A DNA stretch of 64,000 bases from Arenibacter palladensis (GTDB lineage: Bacteria; Bacteroidota; Bacteroidia; Flavobacteriales; Flavobacteriaceae). Positions 8,587-17,335 of the stretch are shown here, in pieces. The stretch is from assembly GCF_900129275.1 (NCBI RefSeq), contig NZ_FQUX01000001.1:372001-436000 (forward strand). The letters are read 5' to 3'. Within the stretch, counting starts at the first letter, position 1. Each line of letters opens with the position of its first letter. The notes under the pieces are model-generated. The model was given only the letters and a program-made list of their open reading frames with translations. It was not told the DNA's origin and did no database searches. A program made the position numbers and the translations under genes.

Positions 8587-10290
8587 ATGAATCAGAGTGA
8601 AATGTTTGATGCAATTGTTGTAGGTACCGGTATCAGTGGAGGCTGGGCAGCTAAAGAACTTTGCGAGAATGGGTTAAGGACTTTGGTGCTGGAAAGGGGG
8701 CCAATGGTAAAGCATATCGAGGATTATCCCACAATGAACGATGACCCATGGGATTACCCGCTAAAAGGCGAATTATCCAAATCCGATAAAGAGAAATATC
8801 ACATACAAAGTAGGTTGAATTGGGCACCAGATGAGAGCAATAAGCATTTCTTTGTAAACGATTTGGAGCACCCTTATGTGCAAACCAAAAGATTTGATTG
8901 GATAAGAGGGTATCAGGTTGGCGGGCGTTCCTTAACCTGGGGAAGACAAAGCTACCGCTGGAGTGATATCGATTTTGAGGCCAATAAAAAAGAAGGCATA
9001 GGGGTTGATTGGCCTGTTAGATACAAGGACATTTCACCATGGTATGACAAGGTTGAAGAATATATAGGGGTCAGTGGCCAAGCCCTTGGGCTTGAACAGT
9101 TGCCCGATGGCAAATTTCAACCCCCCATGAAATTGAACTGTGTAGAAGAGGACTTTCAAAAATCGATCGAAAAAAAATTTGATGATGGCCGTTTGGTGAC
9201 CATTGGGCGTACTGCACACATTACGGATCCCAATGCAGATTTTGAAGGTCGCGGAGTGTGTCAAAATCGAGATAGATGTTGGCGCGGTTGTCCTTTTGGA
9301 GGCTATTTTAGCAGCAATTCATCTACTTTACCAGCCGCAGAAAGAACTGGGAATATGACGCTCAGACCCAATTCCATTGTGTATGAAGTGGTCTATGACG
9401 ATAAAACCAAAAAAGCCACCGGAGTAAAAATCATAGATGCGGTGACCAACGAAAAAATAGAATTCAAGGCCCGTGTTATTTTTCTTTGTGCTTCAGCCAT
9501 GGCTTCCGTCGGTATTTTACTGCAATCAAAAAGTGAACGCTTTCCCAACGGTCTTGGTAATGATTCGGATGCCCTGGGAAGAGGAATCATGGACCATCAT
9601 TATAAATTAGGGGCAACTGCCAAAGTAGATGGGTATTTGGATAAATATTATAAAGGTCGCCGTGCCAATGGTTTCTATATTCCGCGATTCGTAAATATGG
9701 ACGAAAAGACCAAACGCAATGATTATATCCGTGGATTCGGATTTCAAGGTACTGCCAGTAGAGGCGATTGGTCGGAAGCCATTGGGGAATTGGGATTCGG
9801 AAAAGAACTCAAAGAAAGCATTCTTAAGCCCGGCCAATGGACGATAGGGGTCACTGGATTTGGAGAGTTCCTGCCATATGACGATAATAGGGTTACCTTA
9901 AGCCCTACCGAAAAAGATAAATGGGGACTTCCGCAATTGGCCTTTGATGTTGAGTTTAAGGAGAACGAGTTGAATATGCGCAAGGATATCATTAAAGTTA
10001 TTATTGAAATGTTTGAAGCTGCCGGATTTAAAGATGTACGTTCCTATGAGGAACCTTCGGGACCGGGATTGGGTATACATGAAATGGGTGGAGCCCGTAT
10101 GGGGCATGACCCAAAAACCTCAATATTGAATAAATACAATCAAGTGCATCTGGTTCCCAATGTTTATGTCACCGATGGCGCCTTTATGACCTCTTCCAAT
10201 TGTGTAAATCCATCACTGACTTATATGGCGTTTACGGCCAGGGCAGCAAATCACGCTTCCAAACAATTGAAAGCTGGTAAATTTTCATAA
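8587..10290 (+). CDS. GMC-family FAD oxidoreductase, copy 1 (glycoside 3-dehydrogenase-like)
   Basis: 567-residue flavoprotein. The FAD-binding GTGISGGWAAKE begins at residue 13 and VLERG at residue 34. The C-terminal active-site region has GIHEMGGARMG (His498) and CVNPSLT (Asn541), the His/Asn pair of GMC enzymes. C225-X5-C231-X3-C235 matches the spacing that holds the 3Fe-4S cluster in the alpha subunit of FAD-dependent glucose dehydrogenase. There is no signal peptide. Copy 2 has an adjacent Tat-exported small subunit but this copy has none; it may share that subunit. The likely reaction is oxidation of a sugar hydroxyl, probably at C3 given the DUF1080 neighbours. Confidence 0.9.
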   Translation: MNQSEMFDAIVVGTGISGGWAAKELCENGLRTLVLERGPMVKHIEDYPTMNDDPWDYPLKGELSKSDKEKYHIQSRLNWAPDESNKHFFVNDLEHPYVQTKRFDWIRGYQVGGRSLTWGRQSYRWSDIDFEANKKEGIGVDWPVRYKDISPWYDKVEEYIGVSGQALGLEQLPDGKFQPPMKLNCVEEDFQKSIEKKFDDGRLVTIGRTAHITDPNADFEGRGVCQNRDRCWRGCPFGGYFSSNSSTLPAAERTGNMTLRPNSIVYEVVYDDKTKKATGVKIIDAVTNEKIEFKARVIFLCASAMASVGILLQSKSERFPNGLGNDSDALGRGIMDHHYKLGATAKVDGYLDKYYKGRRANGFYIPRFVNMDEKTKRNDYIRGFGFQGTASRGDWSEAIGELGFGKELKESILKPGQWTIGVTGFGEFLPYDDNRVTLSPTEKDKWGLPQLAFDVEFKENELNMRKDIIKVIIEMFEAAGFKDVRSYEEPSGPGLGIHEMGGARMGHDPKTSILNKYNQVHLVPNVYVTDGAFMTSSNCVNPSLTYMAFTARAANHASKQLKAGKFS

Positions 10291-10351
10291 CATACTTCGA
10301 GAAATAATTAATGTATTTTACCGTTACTGTTAAACCTTAGACCTAATTAGA

Positions 10352-10813
10352 ATGGACAATGCTTCGGCTAGAAATATGTGGGGTGATTATTTGGACGCCC
10401 ATTTGGAATTCGCTTTTGTAGAAGCACCTAAAGTGCTTCACTTCAGCGACAATGAACAAGATACAGACCACAGTGTGGGTCTTGTTCTTAAAAACCTTAA
10501 AAATGCCGCTTCCTTTTCCCTTTTGGGCATGCAGCACAGAAAAGAGCCACTCCCCAAAGTAGGTGCTTTTATGATCCTTACGGATTGGAACGGCAAGGCA
10601 AAATGCATTGTTAGGACAACCGCTGTAAAGCTGAAGCCCTTTTTTAGTATTACCAAAGAATATGTTCAAATGGATGGCCTAGGGGATAAAAGCCTGGAAT
10701 ATTGGAAAAAATACCATTGGGATTATTTCTCCCGAGAATTGGCCCCTTTTAATCGTGTCCCCAGGGATAGTATGATCGTGGTCTGTGTAGAGTTTGAAAA
10801 GGTATACGGATAA
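10352..10813 (+). CDS. ASCH-domain protein
   Basis: 153-residue soluble protein matching the ASCH/YqfB fold pattern: WGDYLDAH near the N-terminus, KVGAFMILTDWNGKAKCIVRTTAV in the middle and VCVEFEKV at the end. ASCH domains resemble PUA domains and are thought to bind RNA or nucleic-acid bases; some members hydrolyse N4-acetylcytidine. The gene starts 61 bases after GMC copy 1 on the same strand and ends at a strong bidirectional terminator. A link to sugar oxidation is not evident. Confidence 0.8.
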   Translation: MDNASARNMWGDYLDAHLEFAFVEAPKVLHFSDNEQDTDHSVGLVLKNLKNAASFSLLGMQHRKEPLPKVGAFMILTDWNGKAKCIVRTTAVKLKPFFSITKEYVQMDGLGDKSLEYWKKYHWDYFSRELAPFNRVPRDSMIVVCVEFEKVYG

Positions 10814-10836
10814 ACTTAAACATCTTTTATATATAG

Positions 10837-10862
10837 ATAAGGGCCGCAATTGCGGCCCTTAT
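10837..10862. terminator. bidirectional intrinsic terminator
   Basis: Near-perfect palindrome with 11-base GC-rich arms (ATAAGGGCCGC and its complement) around AATT, with T-rich sequence on both sides. It separates the convergent ASCH gene (ends 10813) and Gfo/Idh gene (ends 10884), and would stop both. Confidence 0.85.
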
Positions 10863-10883
10863 TCTTTACACTTAATCCTAAAT

Positions 10884-12020
10884 TTATTTCAGATTGATCC
10901 AAACATTGCCCTTTTTGTTGGACTCCACAGAACTCTCTATAAAATCCAGACCGCGAACACCGTCCATCATGGTAGGGAATTCGCCATCGTTATATTTTTC
11001 ACCACGAATTGCCCTTGCAACCCCCAAATAGATGTTGGCCATGGAATCAAAAATTCCTTCAGGGTGCCCTGGAGGCAATTTAGTACCTCCCAAGGATAAT
11101 TTGGAATTGTAGGCATGTCCCGGTTTATAGACCTGAAGAGGTTTATCATCACTTAGGACATATAGATAATTGGGATTTTCCTGCTCCCATCTAAGTCCGC
11201 CCTTCTCACCATAAATAGCAATGGTAAGTCCGTTTTCTTCACCTGTAGCCACCTGGCTGGAACGAATAACCCCTTTCACATGCTTGTCCATACGGATCAA
11301 TACCGTACCGTCTACATCCATTTGGTTATCCTCGTACAAATAATTGAAATCGGCCAGAATGGATTTTATGGTCAATCCGGTAGTATATTCAATCATATTA
11401 AAGGCATGCACCCCTATATCACCCATACAGGAACTGATACCTGCTTTTTTGGGGTCCAACCTCCAAACTGTTGAACGTTTGGCCTTGTCGTGGATAATAG
11501 AGTTGATCCAGCCTTGATAATATGCCGCATCCACCTTATGTATTTTCCCAATAGCACCTGCCTTAATCATCTCCCTCATTTGCCTAACCATAGGATATCC
11601 CGTGTAGGTATGGGTAACCGCAAAAACGGTCTTGGCCTTTTCCAAGGTAGCCTGTAATATTTTAGCCTCCTCGTAAGTGGTGGTCATAGGTTTTTCACAA
11701 ATTACGTGAAACCCATTTTCCAACAACTTTTTGGCCATAGGAAAATGCAAAAAGTTTGGGGTAAGTACGGAACATACCTGAATACGCTCTTCCTTCGGAA
11801 GTTTTAATTCCTCTTCCACCAAGGTATCAAAATCCTTATAAATCCTATTGGTAGGTACATCTATTTCCTTGGCAAAAGCAACATTGGCTTCAAAGTCCGG
11901 GTTAAACACTGCACCAACAATTTCGTAATTGTCATTAATTTGGGATGCCACTCGGTGCAAAACCCCAATAAGGGAGTCTCCTCCACCCCCTAAAATTCCT
12001 AATCTAATTTTCTTGCTCAT
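10884..12020 (-). CDS. Gfo/Idh/MocA-family NAD(P)-dependent oxidoreductase, cytosolic
   Basis: 378 residues with an N-terminal Rossmann fold (LGILGGGGDSLIG, residues 7-19) and the family CEKP motif with catalytic Lys110. CMGDIGVHAFNM supplies the usual active-site His. There is no signal peptide, so it acts in the cytosol. Family members oxidise or reduce sugar hydroxyls, including interconversion of 3-keto sugars. It is the last gene of the operon TIM-barrel lipoprotein, DinB, MFS carrier, Gfo/Idh, starting 18 bases after the MFS stop. The likely job here is reduction of imported keto sugar (inference). Confidence 0.92.
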   Translation of the reverse strand: MSKKIRLGILGGGGDSLIGVLHRVASQINDNYEIVGAVFNPDFEANVAFAKEIDVPTNRIYKDFDTLVEEELKLPKEERIQVCSVLTPNFLHFPMAKKLLENGFHVICEKPMTTTYEEAKILQATLEKAKTVFAVTHTYTGYPMVRQMREMIKAGAIGKIHKVDAAYYQGWINSIIHDKAKRSTVWRLDPKKAGISSCMGDIGVHAFNMIEYTTGLTIKSILADFNYLYEDNQMDVDGTVLIRMDKHVKGVIRSSQVATGEENGLTIAIYGEKGGLRWEQENPNYLYVLSDDKPLQVYKPGHAYNSKLSLGGTKLPPGHPEGIFDSMANIYLGVARAIRGEKYNDGEFPTMMDGVRGLDFIESSVESNKKGNVWINLK

Positions 12021-12038
12021 AATGTATTTATTCCTAAG

Positions 12039-13268
12039 TTACTCTTTATATTCTACTTCCTCGTTCTTAAAAAATATTGCGAACAATATCATTGCCCCTA
12101 AGGCAAAAATAGCAGGAAATGTCCAGATATCCGTCCAGCTGTGCACCCCTTCGCCAATTATATAGCTATCGGTTATTTTTCCTGCCACCCAAAAACCAAT
12201 CAACATTCCAACACCATAGGTTGCCAAGGTTATCAATCCCTGGGCAGCGCTCTTAAATTTGTCACCCGCCTTTGAATCCGTATAAATCTGCCCGGATACA
12301 AAGAAAAAATCATAACATATACCGTGAAGGGCTATGCCCAATATTAACATAAAGGCCAAATCCCCGGCATTTCCGTATGCAAATAGGAGATACCTAACGG
12401 TCCATGCCAGCATCCCGGCAATCAGGGTATTTTTAAATCCAAATTTCTTAAAGAAATATGGCAATAACAACATAAATAAAACCTCCGAACCTTGGCCAAT
12501 GGTCATTTTACCAGTGGGATTTTCCATTCCGATCTCCGACAAAAATGGATTTGCATTTTGGTAATAAAAGGCCAATGGAATACAAATCAAAATAGATGAA
12601 AGAAAGAAAATAAAGAAATTTCTATCCTTTAAGAGCTTCAGGGCATCCAACCCCAAAATACTTGAAATGGATATCTTTTCATCCGTTTTCACCTTTGGTG
12701 GTGTTTTCGGTAGGGTAAAACTAAATATCCCCAATATGGCGGAGGCAATAGCCACCATTAAAAAAGTATTTTTCAAAAGGCCTTCTTCCCTAGAGGTTTC
12801 GGAATCCCATAGGAACACAAAACTAATGATTAGTCCTGCAACAATCCACCCTATAGTACCAAAAACCCTCACAAAGGAAAACTCCTTGGCAGGGTTCTTC
12901 ATTTGGCTAAAGGAGATGGAATTCACCAAGGCCAAAGTTGGCATATATAGAATCATATAACCAAGTACATAAGGGTAGAAACCCGCAAAGTCCACGGCCA
13001 TATACATTTGATACATCATTAACGCACCCAGAAGATGCAAAACCCCTAGAATTCGCTCTGCGTTGAAATATCTATCCGCTATTAAACCTATAATAAAAGG
13101 TGCAATTATGGCTCCCCAGGATTGGGTGGAATACGCCATGGCCGATTCTGCCCCGGTAGCCTTAAGATTATGTCCCAAAAAAGTGCCCAATGTTACAAAC
13201 CAACCTCCCCAAATAAAAAATTCGAGGAACATCATTAAGGACAGCTGAACTTTGGTCTTTACATTCAC
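12039..13268 (-). CDS. MFS transporter, nucleoside/sugar permease (NupG-like)
   Basis: 409-residue inner-membrane carrier with about 12 hydrophobic helices. It opens LSLMMFLEFFIWGGWFVTLGTFL, the characteristic N-terminus of the nucleoside:H+ symporter branch of MFS seen in Bacteroidota. Members of this branch often sit in sugar or keto-sugar operons, so the substrate may be a sugar rather than a nucleoside. Spacing is 18 bases to Gfo/Idh and 15 bases to DinB, which indicates a single transcript. Confidence 0.85.
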   Translation of the reverse strand: MNVKTKVQLSLMMFLEFFIWGGWFVTLGTFLGHNLKATGAESAMAYSTQSWGAIIAPFIIGLIADRYFNAERILGVLHLLGALMMYQMYMAVDFAGFYPYVLGYMILYMPTLALVNSISFSQMKNPAKEFSFVRVFGTIGWIVAGLIISFVFLWDSETSREEGLLKNTFLMVAIASAILGIFSFTLPKTPPKVKTDEKISISSILGLDALKLLKDRNFFIFFLSSILICIPLAFYYQNANPFLSEIGMENPTGKMTIGQGSEVLFMLLLPYFFKKFGFKNTLIAGMLAWTVRYLLFAYGNAGDLAFMLILGIALHGICYDFFFVSGQIYTDSKAGDKFKSAAQGLITLATYGVGMLIGFWVAGKITDSYIIGEGVHSWTDIWTFPAIFALGAMILFAIFFKNEEVEYKE

Positions 13269-13283
13269 GTTTAGGTGGTATAT

Positions 13284-13727
13284 TTATCGCTTATAAGTTG
13301 CATAATCCAAGACCAAGGGTTCAATGGAGTTGTTTCTGAAATCAACGGAAATCTGAGCCCTGTGGTGGGTTGAGTGGTTTATGATATGAAATAACATATC
13401 CTGAATGGTATTGGTAAACAACCTCCCCTGGGAATTCTCATAATCCAAGCGCTTTTCAAAACTATCCACGTTGGTAATAATTTCAAAAGAGCTTCTTTGA
13501 TTTTCATAATGCAAATCGCCCCAATCTTTTAACGATTGCAACTGAAATACACCGTATTCTGCTTTTTTACCCAGAATTCTGGCATTCCATATATGGTGCG
13601 CATTTAATATATGACTGAAGAGTTCCGTGGTCCTCTCTGGAACATTCTCCAGCTTTTGGCACTCTTCAATCAATTTTTTATTGCAGTAAAAGTTATAATC
13701 GAATAGCTGATTGAAAAAAGCCTTCAT
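13284..13727 (-). CDS. DinB-family protein
   Basis: 147 residues, four-helix-bundle DinB/YfiT-like protein. His ligands fit a metal site: HILNAHHIW near residue 39 and HIINHSTHHRAQI near residue 112. DinB relatives include thiol-dependent S-transferases; their physiological roles are mostly unknown. It lies within the sugar operon, 11 bases after the TIM-barrel lipoprotein gene and 15 bases before the MFS gene, which is an unexpected place for it. Confidence 0.85.
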   Translation of the reverse strand: MKAFFNQLFDYNFYCNKKLIEECQKLENVPERTTELFSHILNAHHIWNARILGKKAEYGVFQLQSLKDWGDLHYENQRSSFEIITNVDSFEKRLDYENSQGRLFTNTIQDMLFHIINHSTHHRAQISVDFRNNSIEPLVLDYATYKR

Positions 13728-13738
13728 ATAAAATATTA

Positions 13739-14728
13739 CTAATTAAGTTCTTTACCGGCTTTTATCAATAAATCCCTGGTAGCGATTATCCCTTGCTCCT
13801 CACTTAGAGCGCTACCTTCGTATTCCACACCAATAAAACCTGTATAACCGGCATCTTTAACTATTTTAAGTATTCTAGGGTAGTCCAGTTTGGTTTCATT
13901 GCCCTCCGCGTCAAAATCGTAGGACTTGGCACTGACGGCCAGGGCGTGCGGCATTAGTTCACTAATTCCTTTATAAATGTCATACTCCTCGGCACAGCCA
14001 TCCTTGGTTCTTTCTATACAAAAGTTGCCAAAATCAGGAAGGGTACCGCAATTGTCCATATTTACCTTGGTCATAACCTCTGCCAACATAGCCGCATTGG
14101 ACGACAGGCCACCATGGTTTTCTACCAAAACTTCAATATTCTTTCCTTTGGCATAGGTGGCCAACTGGGTTAAACCATCTACGGAACCGGCCATCCACTC
14201 ATTGGGAACCTTGCTCCCAGATAGGTTTACCCTAATGGCATGGCAACCCATATCCGCAGCGGCATCTACCCATTTATAATGGTTTTCGACAGCTTCCTTT
14301 CTTTTTTTATCATCCGTTGTAGCAAGATCCCCTTGACCATCGATCATGATCAGGACATTTTGCATACCATGTTTTTTGCTCTCTGCATTACATTTTTCAA
14401 CGAAGGCAGCCATGGCTTCCTTGGAAAAATTTGCAGCCTGCAATTCCTTATAATATAAACCACTTACATACTCCAAACCTGTAAAACCCCAATTCTTGGC
14501 TTTTTCAGCAAAAGTATATGGATCCACACCCTCTTCACGTACCATTCTATGCATTGACCATTGGGCCAATGACAATTTAAAAAAAGGTTCTGTGGCTTTA
14601 GCGGATACCTCAGCGGTCTCCACATCTTTAGGCTGCTCCTTGGGGGCTTCCTTACAAGACAACACACCCATTAACAAGGCAACCATTACCACCTTGATCC
14701 CTTTGATTTTCAAATTTTTTTGCTCCAT
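13739..14728 (-). CDS. TIM-barrel sugar isomerase/epimerase lipoprotein
   Basis: 329 residues. A signal peptide ends in a lipobox at Cys25 (GVLSCKEAP), so the enzyme is exported and lipid-anchored. The rest is a xylose-isomerase-like TIM barrel with LVENHGG, TLPDFGNFC, VSAKSYDF and GVEYEGSALSE at the positions of the metal ligands. It belongs with exported sugar-processing enzymes such as DUF1080. It is the first gene of a four-gene operon and diverges from GMC copy 2 across a 136-base gap with a 16-base palindrome. Confidence 0.9.
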   Translation of the reverse strand: MEQKNLKIKGIKVVMVALLMGVLSCKEAPKEQPKDVETAEVSAKATEPFFKLSLAQWSMHRMVREEGVDPYTFAEKAKNWGFTGLEYVSGLYYKELQAANFSKEAMAAFVEKCNAESKKHGMQNVLIMIDGQGDLATTDDKKRKEAVENHYKWVDAAADMGCHAIRVNLSGSKVPNEWMAGSVDGLTQLATYAKGKNIEVLVENHGGLSSNAAMLAEVMTKVNMDNCGTLPDFGNFCIERTKDGCAEEYDIYKGISELMPHALAVSAKSYDFDAEGNETKLDYPRILKIVKDAGYTGFIGVEYEGSALSEEQGIIATRDLLIKAGKELN

Positions 14729-14765
14729 TTTTAAGTTTTGTGATTAAATCCAAGAATTAACAATT

Positions 14766-14781
14766 ACTATAACGTTATAGT
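14766..14781. promoter_or_regulatory. 16-base perfect palindrome, candidate operator
   Basis: ACTATAACGTTATAGT is fully self-complementary with a central CG, the form typical of LacI/GalR-type operators. It sits between the divergent TIM-barrel lipoprotein (start 14728) and GMC copy 2 (start 14865). No LacI-type gene is in the window. Confidence 0.5.
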
Positions 14782-14864
14782 GCCATAGTATTAATATATA
14801 TAGGGTTTAAATGTAAAAAATTAATTTTATATTTAATAAATTTATTAAATAAACAATTTCATAA

Positions 14865-16577
14865 ATGAGCAAGTTCAATAACAATGAAGTGCAGGATTCT
14901 TATGATGCAATTGTCGTAGGCACAGGCATTAGCGGAGGATGGGCCGCCAAAGAATTATGTGAAAAGGGACTCAAAACCCTAGTTCTGGAACGTGGAAGAA
15001 TGGTAAAACACATTGAGGACTACGAGACAGCCAATCTAGATCCTTGGGATTTTCCTAATGCCGGCGAACCTACCAGGGAAGATATTGAAAAACAACCTAA
15101 ACAGAACAGAACGGGATATACCACCAATGCAGCCAGTAAAATGTGGTTTGTTAACGATTTGGAGCATCCATACAATGAAATAAGACGATTTGACTGGATG
15201 AGAGGTTACCACTTGGGTGGGCGGTCATTACAATGGGGACGTCAGAGCTACCGTTGGAGCGACATCGATTTTACAGCCAACCAAAGAGAAGGTATTGCCG
15301 TTGATTGGCCAGTTCGATATAAGGATATTGCGCCATGGTACTCAAAAGTGGAAAACTTTATTGGCGTTAGTGGAGAGGCACTTAACCTACCTCAATTGCC
15401 CGATAGTGATTTTCTGCCTGCCATGGAAATGAATTGTGTGGAAGAACATTTTAAGAACAGGGTAACCGAGGGCTTTGAAGACCGTGCCGTAACCATAGGT
15501 CGGGTTGCCCATATTACAGGGACCAAAAATTTTGACGGACGTACCAAATGTCAATATAGAAACAGATGTATCAGAGGATGTCCTTTTGGGGGCTATTTTA
15601 GCAGTCTGTCCTCTACCCTCCCAGCGGCAGAAGCAACTGGAAATATGACATTGCGTACAGACTCCATTGTCCATGAAGTTATGTACGATCCCAATACCAA
15701 GAAGGCAACAGGGGTAAAGGTAATAGACAGACTTACCAAGGAAACACATGAATTTAAGGCAAAGGTCATTTTCCTATGCGCCTCTGCCATTGCATCTACA
15801 GCCATTTTAATGCAGTCCAAATCCGACAGATTTCCAAATGGTATGGGCAACGACTCGGATCAATTGGGCCGCAATATTATGGACCACCATTTAGGGGTAG
15901 GTGCTTCCGGTAAATTCGATGGCTTTGAGGACAAATATTATAAAGGCCGAAGACCTAATGGGATATATATTCCCAGATTTAGGAACCTAGGAGGTGCTAC
16001 CGATAGAAAAGACTACAAGCGTGGCTTCGGTTATCAAGGTGGCGCCAGTAGGGGCAATTGGGAAGAAACGGTTGCAGAGCTCTCTTACGGTAAAGAATTT
16101 AAGGAAAATATGCTTAAACCTGGAGGTTGGAGAATGGGAATTGGAGGTTTTGGAGAGGTACTCCCCTATGAGGACAACAGAATGACCTTGGATTACGACA
16201 AATTGGATAGCTGGGGATTGCCTACGGTAACTTTTGATGCCGATTTACAGGAAAATGAATTCAACATGCGTAAAGACATGCAGGAATCTGCAGTTGAAAT
16301 GCTGGAAAAAGCTGGATTACGGGATGTTAAAGGACATGATGGTCCTACCGGCTTAGGGCTGGGCATTCACGAAATGGGTACTGCCAGAATGGGCCGTAAC
16401 AGAAAAACATCTGTACTTAACGGTAACAATCAAATACACGATGTGCCCAATGTTTACGTTACCGATGGGGCGTTTATGACCTCTGCCAGTTGTGTAAACC
16501 CATCATTGACTTACATGGCCTTCACTGCCAGGGCCGCCGATCATGCGGTTAAAGAACTTAAAAAAGGAAATATATAA
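14865..16577 (+). CDS. GMC-family FAD oxidoreductase, copy 2 (large subunit, glycoside 3-dehydrogenase-like)
   Basis: 570-residue paralogue of the GMC protein at 8587, alignable end to end. It has FAD-binding GTGISGGWAAKE (from residue 19), a C229-X5-C235-X3-C239 cluster motif, and active-site His502 and Asn545. Its stop overlaps the ATG of the small-subunit gene by one base, so the two are made as a complex. It has no signal peptide of its own and is expected to cross the membrane bound to the Tat-bearing small subunit, as in FAD-dependent glucose dehydrogenase. Electrons would go to a cytochrome c or quinone; no cytochrome gene is present here. Confidence 0.92.
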   Translation: MSKFNNNEVQDSYDAIVVGTGISGGWAAKELCEKGLKTLVLERGRMVKHIEDYETANLDPWDFPNAGEPTREDIEKQPKQNRTGYTTNAASKMWFVNDLEHPYNEIRRFDWMRGYHLGGRSLQWGRQSYRWSDIDFTANQREGIAVDWPVRYKDIAPWYSKVENFIGVSGEALNLPQLPDSDFLPAMEMNCVEEHFKNRVTEGFEDRAVTIGRVAHITGTKNFDGRTKCQYRNRCIRGCPFGGYFSSLSSTLPAAEATGNMTLRTDSIVHEVMYDPNTKKATGVKVIDRLTKETHEFKAKVIFLCASAIASTAILMQSKSDRFPNGMGNDSDQLGRNIMDHHLGVGASGKFDGFEDKYYKGRRPNGIYIPRFRNLGGATDRKDYKRGFGYQGGASRGNWEETVAELSYGKEFKENMLKPGGWRMGIGGFGEVLPYEDNRMTLDYDKLDSWGLPTVTFDADLQENEFNMRKDMQESAVEMLEKAGLRDVKGHDGPTGLGLGIHEMGTARMGRNRKTSVLNGNNQIHDVPNVYVTDGAFMTSASCVNPSLTYMAFTARAADHAVKELKKGNI

Positions 16578-17224
16578 TGGATAGAAGAAAAGCACTCAAA
16601 AATATGGGGCTGGCATTAGGATACACTGTTGCCACCCCCACCTTGATCAGTATTGTACAAAGTTGTAAAAAAGATGCTGCAATTGTTTGGACCCCGGATT
16701 TTCTAACATCTGCCGAAGGATCTGTTCTGACCCATTTGGTAGATATTATCATGCCTAAGACGGATACGCCTTCAGCTTCCGAAGTACAGGTCCATATCTT
16801 TATAGACCGTTTTGCCGATCAGGTAATGGAAAAGGAACAACAAGATCTTTTAAAGATGACCATGGGGAAATTCACGGACAAGGCCTTACAGGATTCCGGT
16901 AAGAAGGAAATCGCGGACCTAACCCCTGAAGATTTGGAACCGGTTTTGGCCAGTGCCCTCAAAATTTCCAAAGAAGATCAAGCCAAAAACTTTAAGGTAA
17001 TAAATACTTATACCGAAGCCGTAAAGGCCGGAAAAACTGCCACCTTGGATGATGAGGCTTCAAGATTCGCCTTCGCCAATAATTTGAGGGGGTTGGTGAT
17101 ATTGGGCTATAAATCATCCGAGTTTGTAGGTGAAAATGTATTGCCCTATTTACCTGTTCCAGGTGAATATATTGCCTGTGGAGACCTTCAGGAACTTAGT
17201 GGCGGAAAGGTTTGGTCCCTGTAA
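16577..17224 (+). CDS. gluconate 2-dehydrogenase subunit 3-family protein (small subunit of GMC dehydrogenase)
   Basis: 215 residues. The N-terminus MDRRKALKNMGLALG is a twin-arginine signal and continues to SIVQSC, a lipobox, so it is probably a Tat-exported lipoprotein. The body is the helical gluconate 2-dehydrogenase subunit 3 domain (LTHLVDIIMPKTDTPSASE). In known complexes this subunit is the chaperone and export guide for the GMC large subunit. It overlaps the GMC stop by one base and is followed by a stem-loop terminator. Confidence 0.9.
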   Translation: MDRRKALKNMGLALGYTVATPTLISIVQSCKKDAAIVWTPDFLTSAEGSVLTHLVDIIMPKTDTPSASEVQVHIFIDRFADQVMEKEQQDLLKMTMGKFTDKALQDSGKKEIADLTPEDLEPVLASALKISKEDQAKNFKVINTYTEAVKAGKTATLDDEASRFAFANNLRGLVILGYKSSEFVGENVLPYLPVPGEYIACGDLQELSGGKVWSL

Positions 17225-17253
17225 AAAGTATGATCATCAAAAATTGAGAAAAA

Positions 17254-17297
17254 GCTAAAAGGACTGGGATAGCTTATGGCCATCAGGTTCTTTTAGC
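17254..17297 (+). terminator. probable terminator after GMC/small-subunit operon
   Basis: Inverted repeat GCTAAAAG ... CTTTTAGC, with further partial pairing inside, then TTGTTTTATT. It lies 30 bases after the small-subunit stop and before the separate TIM-barrel gene at 17336. Confidence 0.5.
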
Positions 17298-17335
17298 ATT
17301 GTTTTATTATAAAAATCCAACCATATCCAAAAAAA

